Below are positions 36,926-45,383 of a DNA stretch of 64,000 nt, piece after piece; the first letter of the stretch is position 1, and each line of letters begins with the position of its first letter. Where the stretch lies: positions 73,515 to 137,514 of the forward strand of contig CAVYQF010000013.1 of NCBI GenBank assembly GCA_963770545.1, read 5' to 3'. The position numbers and the translations under genes are program-made. Under the pieces are notes generated by a model, which saw only the letters and a program-made list of their open reading frames with translations, was not told the DNA's origin and made no database searches. This stretch comes from RYN-230 sp963770545 (GTDB lineage: Bacteria > Actinomycetota > Actinomycetes > Streptosporangiales > Streptosporangiaceae).

Positions 36926-37942
36926 TTAGGAGGGCAGCAGGCGGGACCGGTGTGGGACGACGGCGGTGAGGAGGACTCCGCAGGCGAACAGCACGGGCGG
37001 GAGATAGAGCGCCACGAGGTGCTGCGGCGTCGGGTTGCCGAGCAGATCGGTGGTGCCCCCGGTTGACACGAAGGCCAGCTGGATCGCGTAGGGCCAGAAC
37101 ATGGCCGCGAGCAGCAGCAGGAGGTACGGGCTCAGTTTCCAGACCACCGCCAGGACCACGGCGGCCACCGCCAGCACGACGCAACCGGCCAGGTAGACCG
37201 GGGCCCCTGTCGGCTGCGGGACCAGCAAACGCTGCGGGAAGGTCATCATGTCGTAGCGGAACGTCAACACGTGCACCGCGGCCGCGGCCGCCACCAGCAC
37301 GACGCCGACCCGCCAGTTCACGAGCTGACGTCCGCGGCGGGGCCCGGGCGACGCGACCAGCGCGGCCGCCTCCACGATGAAAACCCCCGTCGTGATCAGC
37401 TGCAGCGGATACGGGATCCAGGGAATCGACTGGCCGGCGGCGGCCCAGTAGGCAGCCGTTCCCACCAGCGCGGCCAGCGCGGCCCACCGTAGCCCCAGCA
37501 GCACCAGGACCGCGATGACCACCTCGGCGCCGACCGTTATCGAAAAAATATGCACGCTCAGCAGGCGGAGGCCGCCGATCTCGGGATTTCTGCTGAGGAT
37601 CCGGGCGAAGAACGGATCTCGGGTGCCGAGCTGGAACCGGTAGGGCATCGCCACGTTCAGGATGTCCACCAGCAGCAAGAACAGCGGCGCTACCAGGCTG
37701 AACAGGGCCAGCGCATCCGCCCAGGGCCGGTTCTCCGACGCTGGTCCCGGCCCTCGCAGGCGCATCTTCAGCGCGCTCCAGAACACGTCCGCGGATTCCG
37801 CCAGCCGGGGCCGCTTCTGGCCATCCGGCGCGCCCGCCATCAGCACGGCGAGGACCTCCTCCGCGTGCTCGCGGCGGAAGGCCCGGGGATAGCAGGCCAG
37901 CAACCGTCGGTAGCCCCGCTCCAGGTCCGGCGAGTCGGTCAT
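36926..37942 (-). CDS. Multi-pass membrane protein, PadR partner
   Basis: 338 residues. The N-terminal cytoplasmic motif YRRLLACYPRAFRREHAEEV then LAVLMAGAPDG is shared by many actinobacterial membrane proteins encoded next to PadR regulators. About eight hydrophobic segments follow (for example LALFSLVAPLFLLLVDILNV, VVIAVLVLLGLRWAALAALV). The start overlaps the PadR stop by 4 nt. Function unknown; probably an envelope-stress or permease-associated protein controlled by PadR. Confidence 0.78.
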   Translation of the reverse strand: MTDSPDLERGYRRLLACYPRAFRREHAEEVLAVLMAGAPDGQKRPRLAESADVFWSALKMRLRGPGPASENRPWADALALFSLVAPLFLLLVDILNVAMPYRFQLGTRDPFFARILSRNPEIGGLRLLSVHIFSITVGAEVVIAVLVLLGLRWAALAALVGTAAYWAAAGQSIPWIPYPLQLITTGVFIVEAAALVASPGPRRGRQLVNWRVGVVLVAAAAAVHVLTFRYDMMTFPQRLLVPQPTGAPVYLAGCVVLAVAAVVLAVVWKLSPYLLLLLAAMFWPYAIQLAFVSTGGTTDLLGNPTPQHLVALYLPPVLFACGVLLTAVVPHRSRLLPS

Positions 37943-38286
37943 GCGGCACCCCCCGCCAGGTCGGGGCGCGAGACGCTGAGCCGCTTCAGCGCCACCGCAG
38001 CGTGGGCCTGCAGCCGCGCGGCCTCGGCGGCCAGCGTGTCCGAGCCCTTGGGGGTGAGCCGGTAGTAGCGCCGCAGCCGGTTGTCCACGATCTCCTCCCG
38101 GTCCACCGCGATCAGCTCATCGGAGCGAAGCCGGTCCAGCGCGGTATAGAGGGTCCCGGCGCGCATCCGGACCCGTCCGCCGGAGATCTGCGTGACGTCA
38201 GTGATAATCCCGTAGCCGTGCTGGCTGGTCGTCGCCAGCGCGGTCAGGATCAGGAACGTGGCTTCCTGCATCGCCCGCTGTGCCAT
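37939..38286 (-). CDS. PadR-family transcriptional regulator
   Basis: 115 residues from ATG 38286. The winged helix reads ATFLILTALATTSQHGYGII, then RVRMRAGTLYTALDRLRSDE and NRLRRYYRLTPKGSDTLAAE, the standard PadR signature. PadR proteins repress the adjacent membrane-protein operon. It overlaps the downstream gene by ATGA. AT-rich DNA with partial symmetry (GTTATATAT and CTACGTATAG, about 38291-38319) just upstream is a plausible autoregulatory operator. Confidence 0.93.
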   Translation of the reverse strand: MAQRAMQEATFLILTALATTSQHGYGIITDVTQISGGRVRMRAGTLYTALDRLRSDELIAVDREEIVDNRLRRYYRLTPKGSDTLAAEAARLQAHAAVALKRLSVSRPDLAGGAA

Positions 38287-38550
38287 GTGAACGTTATATA
38301 TCGCTGAACTACGTATAGCAAGTCCGGGGGCTTCATCAGCACCCGCGTCATCGAGGCCAGCGGCGGATTCCCAGGGATGATCCAGCCGCTCATTATCTGA
38401 CTTTTCAGCCGGACAGGCCCGCGCCGCCTCTTGCCGTCGTGCACGCCCCTGAACTGGAATTCCATGGCAGCACGGGCGTGAGCGGCCGCACAATCTGTGA
38501 CCGCGGGAGGGAAATCACCACGCTGCTGGGGCCTATGTTCTACTGGAATT

Positions 38551-39465
38551 GTGGAGGATAAGCAGCGCAGGCCAGGGGCCAGGCGGCCCGGGCGGCACAG
38601 CAAGGGGAATGCGAAGCCGCTGACCGCCCGGCGGACCGAGGAAGTGCGGGACCGGGTCCGGCTGATGATCGAGATCACCGCCCGGGCCGGCTCGTATCGC
38701 AAGGGACTGCTGGCTGCCGCGGCGCAGCTCAGCCCCGAGGAAGCCGCGATCATCGCGGATCTGGAACGGCACGGGCTGCAGGTCCCGCAACTGCACGACG
38801 TGCTGTGCGGGGGCCACATCCTGGTTGACGACCCGCGACTCTACGAGGACTGGCGGTTCGAGAAGGTCAGCCACCTGCGCGTGTCCAGCCATCACAAGGA
38901 CATCGACAAGGCGCGCTATCCCGACATCGGGATGCGGGGCCCGGTGGTCCGGGAGAAACTGCACGGCCGGACGGCCCAGGGCACCTGGGTGCAGCTGGAA
39001 AAGACGCCGGCCGCCTTCGGCCAGCGCAAACTGCCCAGCCTGACCGACATCCGTCACCTCATGGACTACGTGGTGTACCGGGTGACCCGCAGCAACGTCG
39101 GTCCATGGGGCCTGTCCCGGCTGACCGAGCGCCGGCCGATGTACCTGTCACCGGACCTGGCCCTCCCCACCTCGCTGGCTCCGGCGGTGGCGGAGTCCTT
39201 GGCCATGGCCCTGCGCCGGATCGAGCAGGACGACGATGTCACCTCGGCGTCGCAGGACCTCGCGGCGCGGTTCCCGCCGCCGGACCGGCCCGACCCCGCG
39301 AACGAGCTGGGCCAGGCCCTTCCTGGCCGGGCCGGGCGGGGGCTGTTCGGCAACTCCGATGTGTGGGTGACTGAGACGCCGTCCCGGATCGCGGCCGCGA
39401 TCTTGAACGAGCAACGTGAGCAGCAGCCGGCCGGGGCGCTCTGGGCAAAAGCGGGGGCATCATGA
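38551..39465 (+). CDS. Hypothetical protein, coupled to the next gene
   Basis: 304 residues from GTG 38551. The basic N-terminus (RRPGARRPGRHSKGNAK) is followed by a helical region (LLAAAAQLSPEEAAIIADLE) and a mixed domain containing HDVLCGGHILVDDPRLYEDW and LPSLTDIRHLMDYVVYRVTR. I do not recognise any of it. The stop overlaps the next start in ATGA, so the two proteins probably work together. Codon usage is normal. Divergent from PadR across 264 nt. Confidence 0.7.
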   Translation: MEDKQRRPGARRPGRHSKGNAKPLTARRTEEVRDRVRLMIEITARAGSYRKGLLAAAAQLSPEEAAIIADLERHGLQVPQLHDVLCGGHILVDDPRLYEDWRFEKVSHLRVSSHHKDIDKARYPDIGMRGPVVREKLHGRTAQGTWVQLEKTPAAFGQRKLPSLTDIRHLMDYVVYRVTRSNVGPWGLSRLTERRPMYLSPDLALPTSLAPAVAESLAMALRRIEQDDDVTSASQDLAARFPPPDRPDPANELGQALPGRAGRGLFGNSDVWVTETPSRIAAAILNEQREQQPAGALWAKAGAS

Positions 39466-40199
39466 GTGAGGCCGGCGCCACTATCCCGGGCGAGGCGGCT
39501 GTACCGCAGGGACTCATCTCCTCGGTCGTCAGCCTGGTCGGCACCGGGCCGGTGCTGCTCGGCGCCTACACCATCGCCGAGCTCACCGCGGTTGACGCCA
39601 TCGTGGACTTCCTGGAGTCGCGGCCGTCAGATGAGGTGCTGGCCGAGGCGGTCCGCTCGCTGGCCGCCCGCCAGCTTCTGGTGGCCGGGCCACCCGGGGA
39701 GCAGGTCCAGGTGCGCGGGGACCTGGGCATCGCGGTGGCGTTCCAGCAGCGGGCCCGCATGGTGCTGGACGCCCGGGCCACCGGCACCGAACCAGGCGAG
39801 CCGTGGCGGATCTTGCTGCTCCCCCAGCCGGAGCGGATCTGCCTGGTGATCCGCATCGACGCGCTGGGGGTGCACGAACTCGGGCTGTACGCGTTCGACG
39901 AGGCCCTCGGCCTGCTCGACGCGCTGCTGCCGCGCGGGCCACGGGCGGAGGCGGAGGCCACGGATGGCGACATTGACGAGGTGCTCGCCGCGTCCGAGCG
40001 ATCCGCCCTGGTCACTGTCACCCCGTACACCTCGGACGGATCGGCTGAGCTGGCGGGCGACAGCACTGACCTGATTCTCGCCCGTCGCCAGGGCCGGCTC
40101 CACGTCTTCCACCGGGATCCCGACGACCAGGGCAAGCTGGCGCCCGGAACACCGGGCGGCAAGGACGTGCACGACACCCTCGTCGGGTTGCTGACCTAG
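39462..40199 (+). CDS. Hypothetical protein (possible EspG-like layout)
   Basis: 245 residues. The helix ELTAVDAIVDFLESRPSDEV leading into LAEAVRSLAARQLLVAG, then strands around WRILLLPQPERICLVIRIDA, and a repeat-like second half (LVTVTPYTSDGSAELAG, then RLHVFHRDP) loosely recall EspG-type chaperones of type VII secretion. No other ESX gene is present, so the comparison is weak. Translationally coupled to the preceding gene; no membrane segments or signal peptide. Confidence 0.65.
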   Translation: MSEAGATIPGEAAVPQGLISSVVSLVGTGPVLLGAYTIAELTAVDAIVDFLESRPSDEVLAEAVRSLAARQLLVAGPPGEQVQVRGDLGIAVAFQQRARMVLDARATGTEPGEPWRILLLPQPERICLVIRIDALGVHELGLYAFDEALGLLDALLPRGPRAEAEATDGDIDEVLAASERSALVTVTPYTSDGSAELAGDSTDLILARRQGRLHVFHRDPDDQGKLAPGTPGGKDVHDTLVGLLT

Positions 40200-40205
40200 C
40201 GCCGG

Positions 40206-40535
40206 TCAGGCCTCGCGGGGCGGGTGGTCCGCGGCGGCGACCGCGAGATTCAGGCGCTCGGCCCCTAGTCCCACGTTGACCCCGGATCCGTAAGCAGCGG
40301 CGCCGGAAAGGATCGACGCCAGCGCGGTGCCCAGGATGAGGCCCAGCGCCTGCTCTATGTTCACCTCACCGATCGCCCACAGCACCGAGAACGCCGCTAT
40401 GCCAAGGACTCCGAGGCATATCACCGACCACCCCAGCCATTGGAGGACGCGCCCCACCTTCCGGGCATGCTCCACCTGCCCGGTGATTACCACCCGGTGT
40501 TCCATCCCGACCCCGGCTCCCCCGCTGCCGACCAT
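40206..40535 (-). CDS. Small hypothetical membrane protein
   Basis: 109 residues from ATG 40535, chosen for GGGGGAGAA 8 nt upstream. Two hydrophobic helices: LGWSVICLGVLGIAAFSVLW (about 34-53) and ALGLILGTALASILSGAAAY (about 62-81). Short polar tails. It converges with the preceding plus-strand gene (6 nt between stops). No family recognised. Confidence 0.55.
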   Translation of the reverse strand: MVGSGGAGVGMEHRVVITGQVEHARKVGRVLQWLGWSVICLGVLGIAAFSVLWAIGEVNIEQALGLILGTALASILSGAAAYGSGVNVGLGAERLNLAVAAADHPPREA

Positions 40536-40593
40536 GGCAGCATTCTCCCCCGTGTGGGTCGTGGCCAAGTTAGCAGGTCAGGCCCAGTATCAG

Positions 40594-40689
40594 CCGAGCC
40601 ACGGGTCTAGCCGAACCACGGGTCTAGCCGAACCACGGGTCTAGCCGAACCACGGGTCTAGCCGAACCACGGGTCTAGCCGAACCACGG
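40594..40689 (+). repeat. 17-bp tandem array overlapping the 3' end of the TauE/SafE gene
   Basis: Unit CCGAACCACGGGTCTAG is repeated five times (first copy has one mismatch, CCGAGCC) plus a partial sixth copy of 11 bp. The last partial copy and the adjacent CTA are the terminal codons and stop of the TauE/SafE gene on the minus strand. So the array is a reiteration of that gene's end: each unit read on the minus strand contains TAG then ACCCGTGGTTCGG. Confidence 0.93.
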
Positions 40690-41511
40690 CCCAAGGCCGG
40701 ACCACAGGTAGCGGACCGCGATCGCGGCGACCAGGATCCCGACCAGCCGCCGGATCAGCTGGTCCGGGAGCCGGGGCTGGATCCGGGCCCCGATGTAGGC
40801 GCCCGCGAGGCCGCCGAGCCCAAGGGCGATGCCGGTTGTCCAGTCCGGCGCCACCGGAGCGTGCCGGTTCAGGGACAGCACGGTGAAGGTCACCACTCCG
40901 GCGACCGAGGTGACGAACGTGGAGGCCAGGGCGGCAGGTGCCACCTCCGCTGGCGGGCGCCCCGTCCAGGTCAGTACCGGGGCCAGGATCGAGCCCCCGC
41001 CGATGCCGTAGATCCCGCCGACACAGCCCACCGCCGCCGCCAGCAGGACCAGCACCGCCCGTGGGATCACGGGCGAGCACCGGAGCCGGCGCACCGAAGG
41101 CGTCCGGGTGACCGCCCCCGCAGCGGCGCCCGGGGGCGCGGTCAGGGCCAGCCACACCCCGAGCGGGAGCAGGACGACGGCGATCACCAGGTCGAAAACC
41201 TGCGGGCCGGGCAGCACCTCCACCCGGATGATGGATCCGGCGACCACCCCGGGCAAGGTCCCGGCGATGAGCAGCGCGGCCAAGGGGCTGCCGGCCTGCC
41301 CCTGCCGCCAGTAGCGGTACAGGGCGCCGGGGGTGGCCACCACGTTGTACAGCAGGTTGGTCGGGGTGACCGCGGGACTCGGCGTGCCCAGGACGCTGAC
41401 CTGGAAGGGCAGCAGCAGCACCGCGCCGGAGATGCCTGCAGGCGTCGCCAGCACGGCAATGAAGAAGGCCGCGCCCAGGGCGACGGCCTCGGTCCAGCCG
41501 GTCCCGAGCAC
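40675..41511 (-). CDS. TauE/SafE-family sulfite/organosulfonate exporter-like permease
   Basis: 278 residues with about eight TM segments. The family glycine/threonine loops are AVLATPAGISGAVLLLPFQV in the first half, with SPAVTPTNLLYNVVATPGAL, and the second-half repeat GGIYGIGGGSILAPVLTWTG with LASTFVTSVAGVVTF. The protein ends in GLGPWFG and its stop lies inside the 17-bp array. Substrates in the family are sulfite, sulfoacetate or related anions; none is implied by neighbours. Start ATG 41511. Confidence 0.88.
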   Translation of the reverse strand: MLGTGWTEAVALGAAFFIAVLATPAGISGAVLLLPFQVSVLGTPSPAVTPTNLLYNVVATPGALYRYWRQGQAGSPLAALLIAGTLPGVVAGSIIRVEVLPGPQVFDLVIAVVLLPLGVWLALTAPPGAAAGAVTRTPSVRRLRCSPVIPRAVLVLLAAAVGCVGGIYGIGGGSILAPVLTWTGRPPAEVAPAALASTFVTSVAGVVTFTVLSLNRHAPVAPDWTTGIALGLGGLAGAYIGARIQPRLPDQLIRRLVGILVAAIAVRYLWSGLGPWFG

Positions 41512-41733
41512 CCGGACACGCTAACCACCGCCTGACCTGGGCATCCAGGATTGACTGGCTAATTGCGCCGGGCAACCCCCAGCAGCAGCCGACCGCCCCA
41601 GGCTGTCCTCAGGCAAAGCGGATGCGCGGCGTTCCCCCTGGAGCGCTGGAGGCTTGCTAGCCATGCAGGACCACGGCATGCGGGTGAACCCGGCGATTTA
41701 CGCGGACCGCGGGGACCGGAATGCCGGCGCTGT

Positions 41734-42066
41734 TCAGCGGTCGTTTAAGCCCGCCAACTGCCTGCCCCGGGAGTCCCGGACCACGCCGTGGCCCTCACCC
41801 GGGATAGCGCTGTGCCCCTGACCTGCCTGGCCCTGGGCGGCATGGCCGTGTGCCGCGTGGCCGTTACCCGTACCTGGCCCGCTTGACCAGCGCGAAGTCC
41901 AGCGTTCCGTGCACCGCCGGGTGTCTGCGCAGTACCAGCGCAAGTCAGGGCAGGCGCTACCGCCATCGGACACCATCTCGCGAGCCGGCAACCTGGTCCC
42001 GCACAACCAGCAGGACTGCACGGCCGGGTTCGCGAGGGAAACGATCGAGCGATCTTCACCCGCCAT
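41734..42066 (-). CDS. Cys-rich small hypothetical protein
   Basis: 110 residues from ATG 42066. The N-terminal half contains CWLCGTRLPAREMVSDGG and CPDLRWYCADTRRCTERW, a possible zinc-binding arrangement. The C-terminal half is low-complexity His/Gly (GNGHAAHGHAAQGQAGQGHS). I do not recognise a characterised family. Start choice is supported by the position of the motif; no strong ribosome site. Confidence 0.5.
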   Translation of the reverse strand: MAGEDRSIVSLANPAVQSCWLCGTRLPAREMVSDGGSACPDLRWYCADTRRCTERWTSRWSSGPGTGNGHAAHGHAAQGQAGQGHSAIPGEGHGVVRDSRGRQLAGLNDR

Positions 42067-42580
42067 GTTCGGCCCCCCTCCGGGATCGATAGGCCGACTT
42101 CCCGGGAACTGGACCCGCAAACAGCCAGCCCCGCGCGCGGCCGACTCAACAACCGTTCCCGAAGTGTGGCATGCCGACGGGCCCTCGTCCACGCACTCTG
42201 CAGGATGCGGTCAGCCGAAATTCAGCCGGGGCGCCCTCCCGACCGCGACGCGACTCTTCCGAGCGCGGCGCTGGCGCTGCCATGTCTTCCCGAACCAGTT
42301 CCCGGCCCGCAGGCCACGCTGACGGGTAGTTGCGGGGCAACGGCCCTGGTCAGAGCGGCTCTGTAACAGAGCTCGTTAGGAACGGTGCTGGTTAGGAAAC
42401 ACCGAGCAGCCTAGAGAGTCAGGGCGGCCTGGCCAAGGAGACACGCGGATGGCTGTCCCGTTGCGGGCGCGCACTTTCGTGACCACACTCAAACCCGCCT
42501 GGGCCGGCGTCGGTGCTGGCCGGTCTCGGCGCGTCCGGGGTCTAGCTCACCCGCCCGCCGAGACCGGGCAGCTCATCGGA
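42067..42580. other. Intergenic, no supported gene
   Basis: About 510 nt between the Cys-rich gene and the SRPBCC gene (both minus). Short frames on both strands lack motifs. Base composition is mixed; nothing repeated was seen. Confidence 0.4.
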
Positions 42581-43309
42581 TTACTCGTACCGGCCATCGA
42601 GCCAGGTGCGCCAGGCCAGCTCGGTCTTCTCCCGGTCCACACCCGGCGCGAACAGATGATGGGCCAGGCCGACGGGCATGCCGAAGGCGTTGCGGCCGTA
42701 GAAGCGGTACAGGCCGTCGGCGGTGCGCACACCCAGGAAGTTGGGCGCGGAGTAGTCCACCACTGCGTCCAGCGGCTCCAGTCCGGGCAGCGCTAGCCGC
42801 ACCTGGTCGCCGACGGCGCCCTGGCCGTTCACGCCGAGCCCGCGGCGGACCGCGTCGAAGGCACCCGCTGCCTTCGAGGACTCCGGCCCCTCGGCCGCTA
42901 CGTAGGTCACCGGCCGGCCGTCGAAGTACCGCAGGTACTGGCCGAGGGTGTGCAGGTAGAAGTCGGTGTGCTGGCCAGCCGCGTCGTACTGGTTGTCCCA
43001 GTCGTCGGTGAAGATGCCGCTGTGCACGTACCTGAGCACAGCTGTGCCGCCTTCCCGCGCCTCGATGATGTACTCCAGGGCGTTCATGACGGTGCCGTCC
43101 GGCGCCGCAGCGCGCACGGCCAGGTGGTGCGGCGGCTCGAACACGGTCACGGTATGGCCGGCCACGACATCGCCGACCGCGTGCGCCTCGTCCTCCCCCA
43201 TCGGGAACAGCCAGGAGGCCGTGCCGGTGGCGGTGGCGACCGCGGCCCAGACCTGCTCGGGGGTGGCCGGCAGCTCGACCTCGCGCCGGATCTCGAACTC
43301 ACGCGCCAT
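42581..43309 (-). CDS. SRPBCC/AHSA1-domain protein
   Basis: 242 residues. The N-terminal AHSA1 domain has FEIRREVELPATPEQVWAAV, then GTASWLFPMGE, TVTVFEPPHHLAVRA and a C-terminal helix QHTDFYLHTLGQYLRYF. A second half (GAVGDQVRLALPGLEPLDAV, FYGRNAFGMPVGLAHHLF) is a repeated-like START fold lacking obvious catalytic residues. It starts 15 nt after the ArsR-type regulator stop, the usual ArsR-SRPBCC operon. The hydrophobic ligand is unknown. Confidence 0.85.
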   Translation of the reverse strand: MAREFEIRREVELPATPEQVWAAVATATGTASWLFPMGEDEAHAVGDVVAGHTVTVFEPPHHLAVRAAAPDGTVMNALEYIIEAREGGTAVLRYVHSGIFTDDWDNQYDAAGQHTDFYLHTLGQYLRYFDGRPVTYVAAEGPESSKAAGAFDAVRRGLGVNGQGAVGDQVRLALPGLEPLDAVVDYSAPNFLGVRTADGLYRFYGRNAFGMPVGLAHHLFAPGVDREKTELAWRTWLDGRYE

Positions 43310-43324
43310 GGTGTGCTCCTGTTC

Positions 43325-43915
43325 TCATCGGGTGATGCTCGGGTGCAGCGCGACGACCAGGCGGTGCTCACGCCCGCCGGGTGCACGCTCGTGGTGATAT
43401 CGGGCGGCCAGATCCTTGACCGTGCCACTGAGCTCGCGGGCGAATTCGGCCCGGTCCGCGGCGGAGGCGAACCGGATCTCGGTGTCGATCGCGAACGTGG
43501 CCACGGGCTGGCCCGCTGACCGTGACCTCGTGATCAGTTCGCCGACCTCCCGGACCAGCCGGGCGGCCAGGGTAAGCAGCCACCAGGCCGACAGCTGATC
43601 CGGGGCCCGCGCCGGGTCGGGCGCCACCGCAGGCAGAGCCGCCGGGGAGATCACGTACGACGCCGCGGTGGCACGGAGCACCCGCTCGGTGCAGTTGCCT
43701 TTGCGGCGTTCCTCGACCAGCTCCACCAGGCCGTGCCGCTCCAGGGCCCGGAGGTGGTAATTGACCTTCTGCCGGGCCAGCCCGGTCTGGGCAGCCAGCG
43801 TGGTCGCGGACCCTGGCTCGGCCAGCGCGGCCAGCAGCCGGGTCCGGATCGGGTCCAGTGAGGCTTCGGCGGCAGCCGGGTCATCGATCACAGCGACGTC
43901 ATCCACGCACCCCAT
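43325..43915 (-). CDS. ArsR-type winged-helix regulator
   Basis: 196 residues from ATG 43915 (TATCAGG upstream; a further in-frame ATG at 43954 is possible). The HTH reads LDPIRTRLLAALAEPGSATT, then LARQKVNYHLRALERHGLVE and RRKGNCTERVLRAT. A C-terminal helical domain ends with a strand REHRLVVALHPS. Metal ligands typical of ArsR/SmtB are not evident, so it probably responds to another signal. It precedes the SRPBCC gene and likely controls it. Confidence 0.88.
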   Translation of the reverse strand: MGCVDDVAVIDDPAAAEASLDPIRTRLLAALAEPGSATTLAAQTGLARQKVNYHLRALERHGLVELVEERRKGNCTERVLRATAASYVISPAALPAVAPDPARAPDQLSAWWLLTLAARLVREVGELITRSRSAGQPVATFAIDTEIRFASAADRAEFARELSGTVKDLAARYHHERAPGGREHRLVVALHPSITR

Positions 43916-43980
43916 CCTGATACCGACGATTTTATTTGTCAAGGCATCAAACATTGTCGGTGACCCGGCTCAAGACCGCC

Positions 43981-44236
43981 CGGCCCCGCCTTGGAAGCGT
44001 TGCGGCCCTGGCTCGGAAGCGTTGCGGCCCTGGTCGGAAGCCGTGCGGCGTCGGAAGCGTTGCGGCCCTGGCTCGGAAGCGGGGGGCCCGGCTCGGAAGC
44101 GGGGCCAGCTCGGAAGCGGGGGCCCAGCTCGGAAGCGGGGGGCCCAGCTCGGAAGCGGGGGGCCCAGCTCGGAAGCGGGGGGCCTCGGCTCGCGGGCAGT
44201 CGGCCTAGTTCGGAAGCGTGCGGCCCTGGCTCGGGA
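43981..44236 (+). repeat. Imperfect tandem array, 20-22-bp units
   Basis: A block with two related units: GGAAGCGTTGCGGCCCTGGC (left and far right) and GGAAGCGGGGGGCCCAGCTC (middle, about five copies at 44095-44180). They share GGAAGCG and differ in the following G-rich or TTGC stretch. It lies in the upstream region of the ArsR gene; slippage expansion is the likely origin. No start or stop belongs to a real gene inside it. Confidence 0.85.
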
Positions 44237-44312
44237 GCCGGGTTACCTGGCGTTGTCGTCACACAGTTCACATTCGACGCGACAGCACATCGAGCCCCAC
44301 GCGCCTCGGGCT

Positions 44313-44374
44313 GCAGATCGTGATCAACTGATTGGTGCTGCTGGGCGAGCACCAATCAGTTGATCACGATCTGC
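44313..44374. repeat. Perfect 27-bp inverted repeat with 8-nt loop
   Basis: Left arm 44313-44339 (GCAGATCGTGATCAACTGAT, then TGGTGCT) pairs without mismatch with right arm 44348-44374; the loop is GCTGGGCG. The transcript would form a very stable hairpin, but no T-run follows on either strand, so it is not a standard intrinsic terminator. It sits between the tandem array and the GNAT gene and is lower in GC than neighbouring sequence. A dispersed extragenic palindrome or MITE-like element is possible; only one copy is in this window. Confidence 0.9.
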
Positions 44375-44533
44375 TGGATCCTCCGGATCGGCTCCGGCAG
44401 TCACGCCAGCCTCATAAGACCCACGGGCGACTGGAGGACGGACTGGGGAGCGCGGAGCGGGGTGAGCACCCACCCGCTGGTGGCTCAGCCGGGCATCCTC
44501 GTCCGCCGACCGCAACGGGGTGATCGATCCCCG

Positions 44534-45184
44534 TTAGGCCGGGGGCAGGCCGAAGCTGGGCAGACAGGGAGCCAGGCCGGTGATCTGGACGGGGATCTGC
44601 CGGTGGGCCTGCCAGCCGGCCCGGTCCAGACGCAGCATCTGGATTGCGGCCGGACGGCCCCGGATGCTCTGCCGGCGGATGCCGTCGGGGAGGTAGCCCA
44701 GCTTGCGGGATACACCCAGGGACGCGAAGTTGTCGGTGAACGCGTCGGAGACGGCGAACTCCGCGCCCAGACCGGCGAAGCCCAAATGCAGGGCGGCGGA
44801 GCGCATCTCGGTGCCAAGACCCTGACCCTGGTACCGCTGGCCCAGCCAGGACCCGGTGTGGACCTCGCGCAGGATCGCAAAGTCGCGCCCGTTGACACCT
44901 TGAGTCCCGACGATCCTGCCGCCGAGGTCGGCGACCAGGTTCAGCGACCAGTCGGCCGGGGACCACCCGCCCCACTGAGACAGCTGGAACTGCAGGACGC
45001 TGCGGGCCCGCTCCTGCGGCGGAACGTCGGTCCAGGCCACGGCGAAGGGCTGAACACCAGGATCGTGAATGCCCTCAGCGGCCAGGCTGGCCAGTTCGTC
45101 CAGTTCCGCGAGAGTGGGCAGGCGCATCTCCAGCCGCGGGGTGCGCAACCGCAAGCCGGATAGTGGCCAGTGGGTCAGCGTCAT
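44534..45184 (-). CDS. GNAT-family N-acetyltransferase (RimJ/RimL-like)
   Basis: 216 residues from ATG 45184. RimL-type features: LSGLRLRTPRLEMRLPTLAE at the N-terminus, LNLVADLGGRIVGTQGVN, the acetyl-CoA loop SWLGQRYQGQGLGTEMRSAA at about 112-131, and FTDNFASLGVSRKLGYLPDG at about 149-168. These acetylate protein N-termini or amino-sugar substrates; specificity unknown. The upstream region holds a separate tandem repeat. Confidence 0.9.
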   Translation of the reverse strand: MTLTHWPLSGLRLRTPRLEMRLPTLAELDELASLAAEGIHDPGVQPFAVAWTDVPPQERARSVLQFQLSQWGGWSPADWSLNLVADLGGRIVGTQGVNGRDFAILREVHTGSWLGQRYQGQGLGTEMRSAALHLGFAGLGAEFAVSDAFTDNFASLGVSRKLGYLPDGIRRQSIRGRPAAIQMLRLDRAGWQAHRQIPVQITGLAPCLPSFGLPPA

Positions 45185-45235
45185 GCGGCCGATTATCCGG
45201 GCGGCCATCCAGGGCGGCATCTCATTAAAACCCGG

Positions 45236-45346
45236 GCCAGCCTGGACAGACCACGGCCCAGGCCAGCCTGGACAGACCACGGCCCACTGGCCAGCCTGGA
45301 CAGACCACGGCCCAGGCCAGCCTGGACAGACCACGGCCCGGGCCAG
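45236..45346 (+). repeat. Tandem array of about 26-29-bp units
   Basis: Four copies of GCCAGCCTGGACAGACCACG separated by GGCCCAG, GGCCCACTG and similar short spacers, so unit length varies between about 26 and 29 bp. It lies between the GNAT start and the 3' end of secreted paralogue A. The core is identical in all copies; slippage-type repeat with no coding signal. Confidence 0.88.
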
Positions 45347-45383
45347 CGAGCCGGCCCGGGCCGCAGCCCTGGTGGTGCTGGGA

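Noticed and set aside
40594..40689. Transcription terminator array
   Set aside because: The units show no inverted symmetry and no T-run; each is simply a copy of the gene's 3' end.
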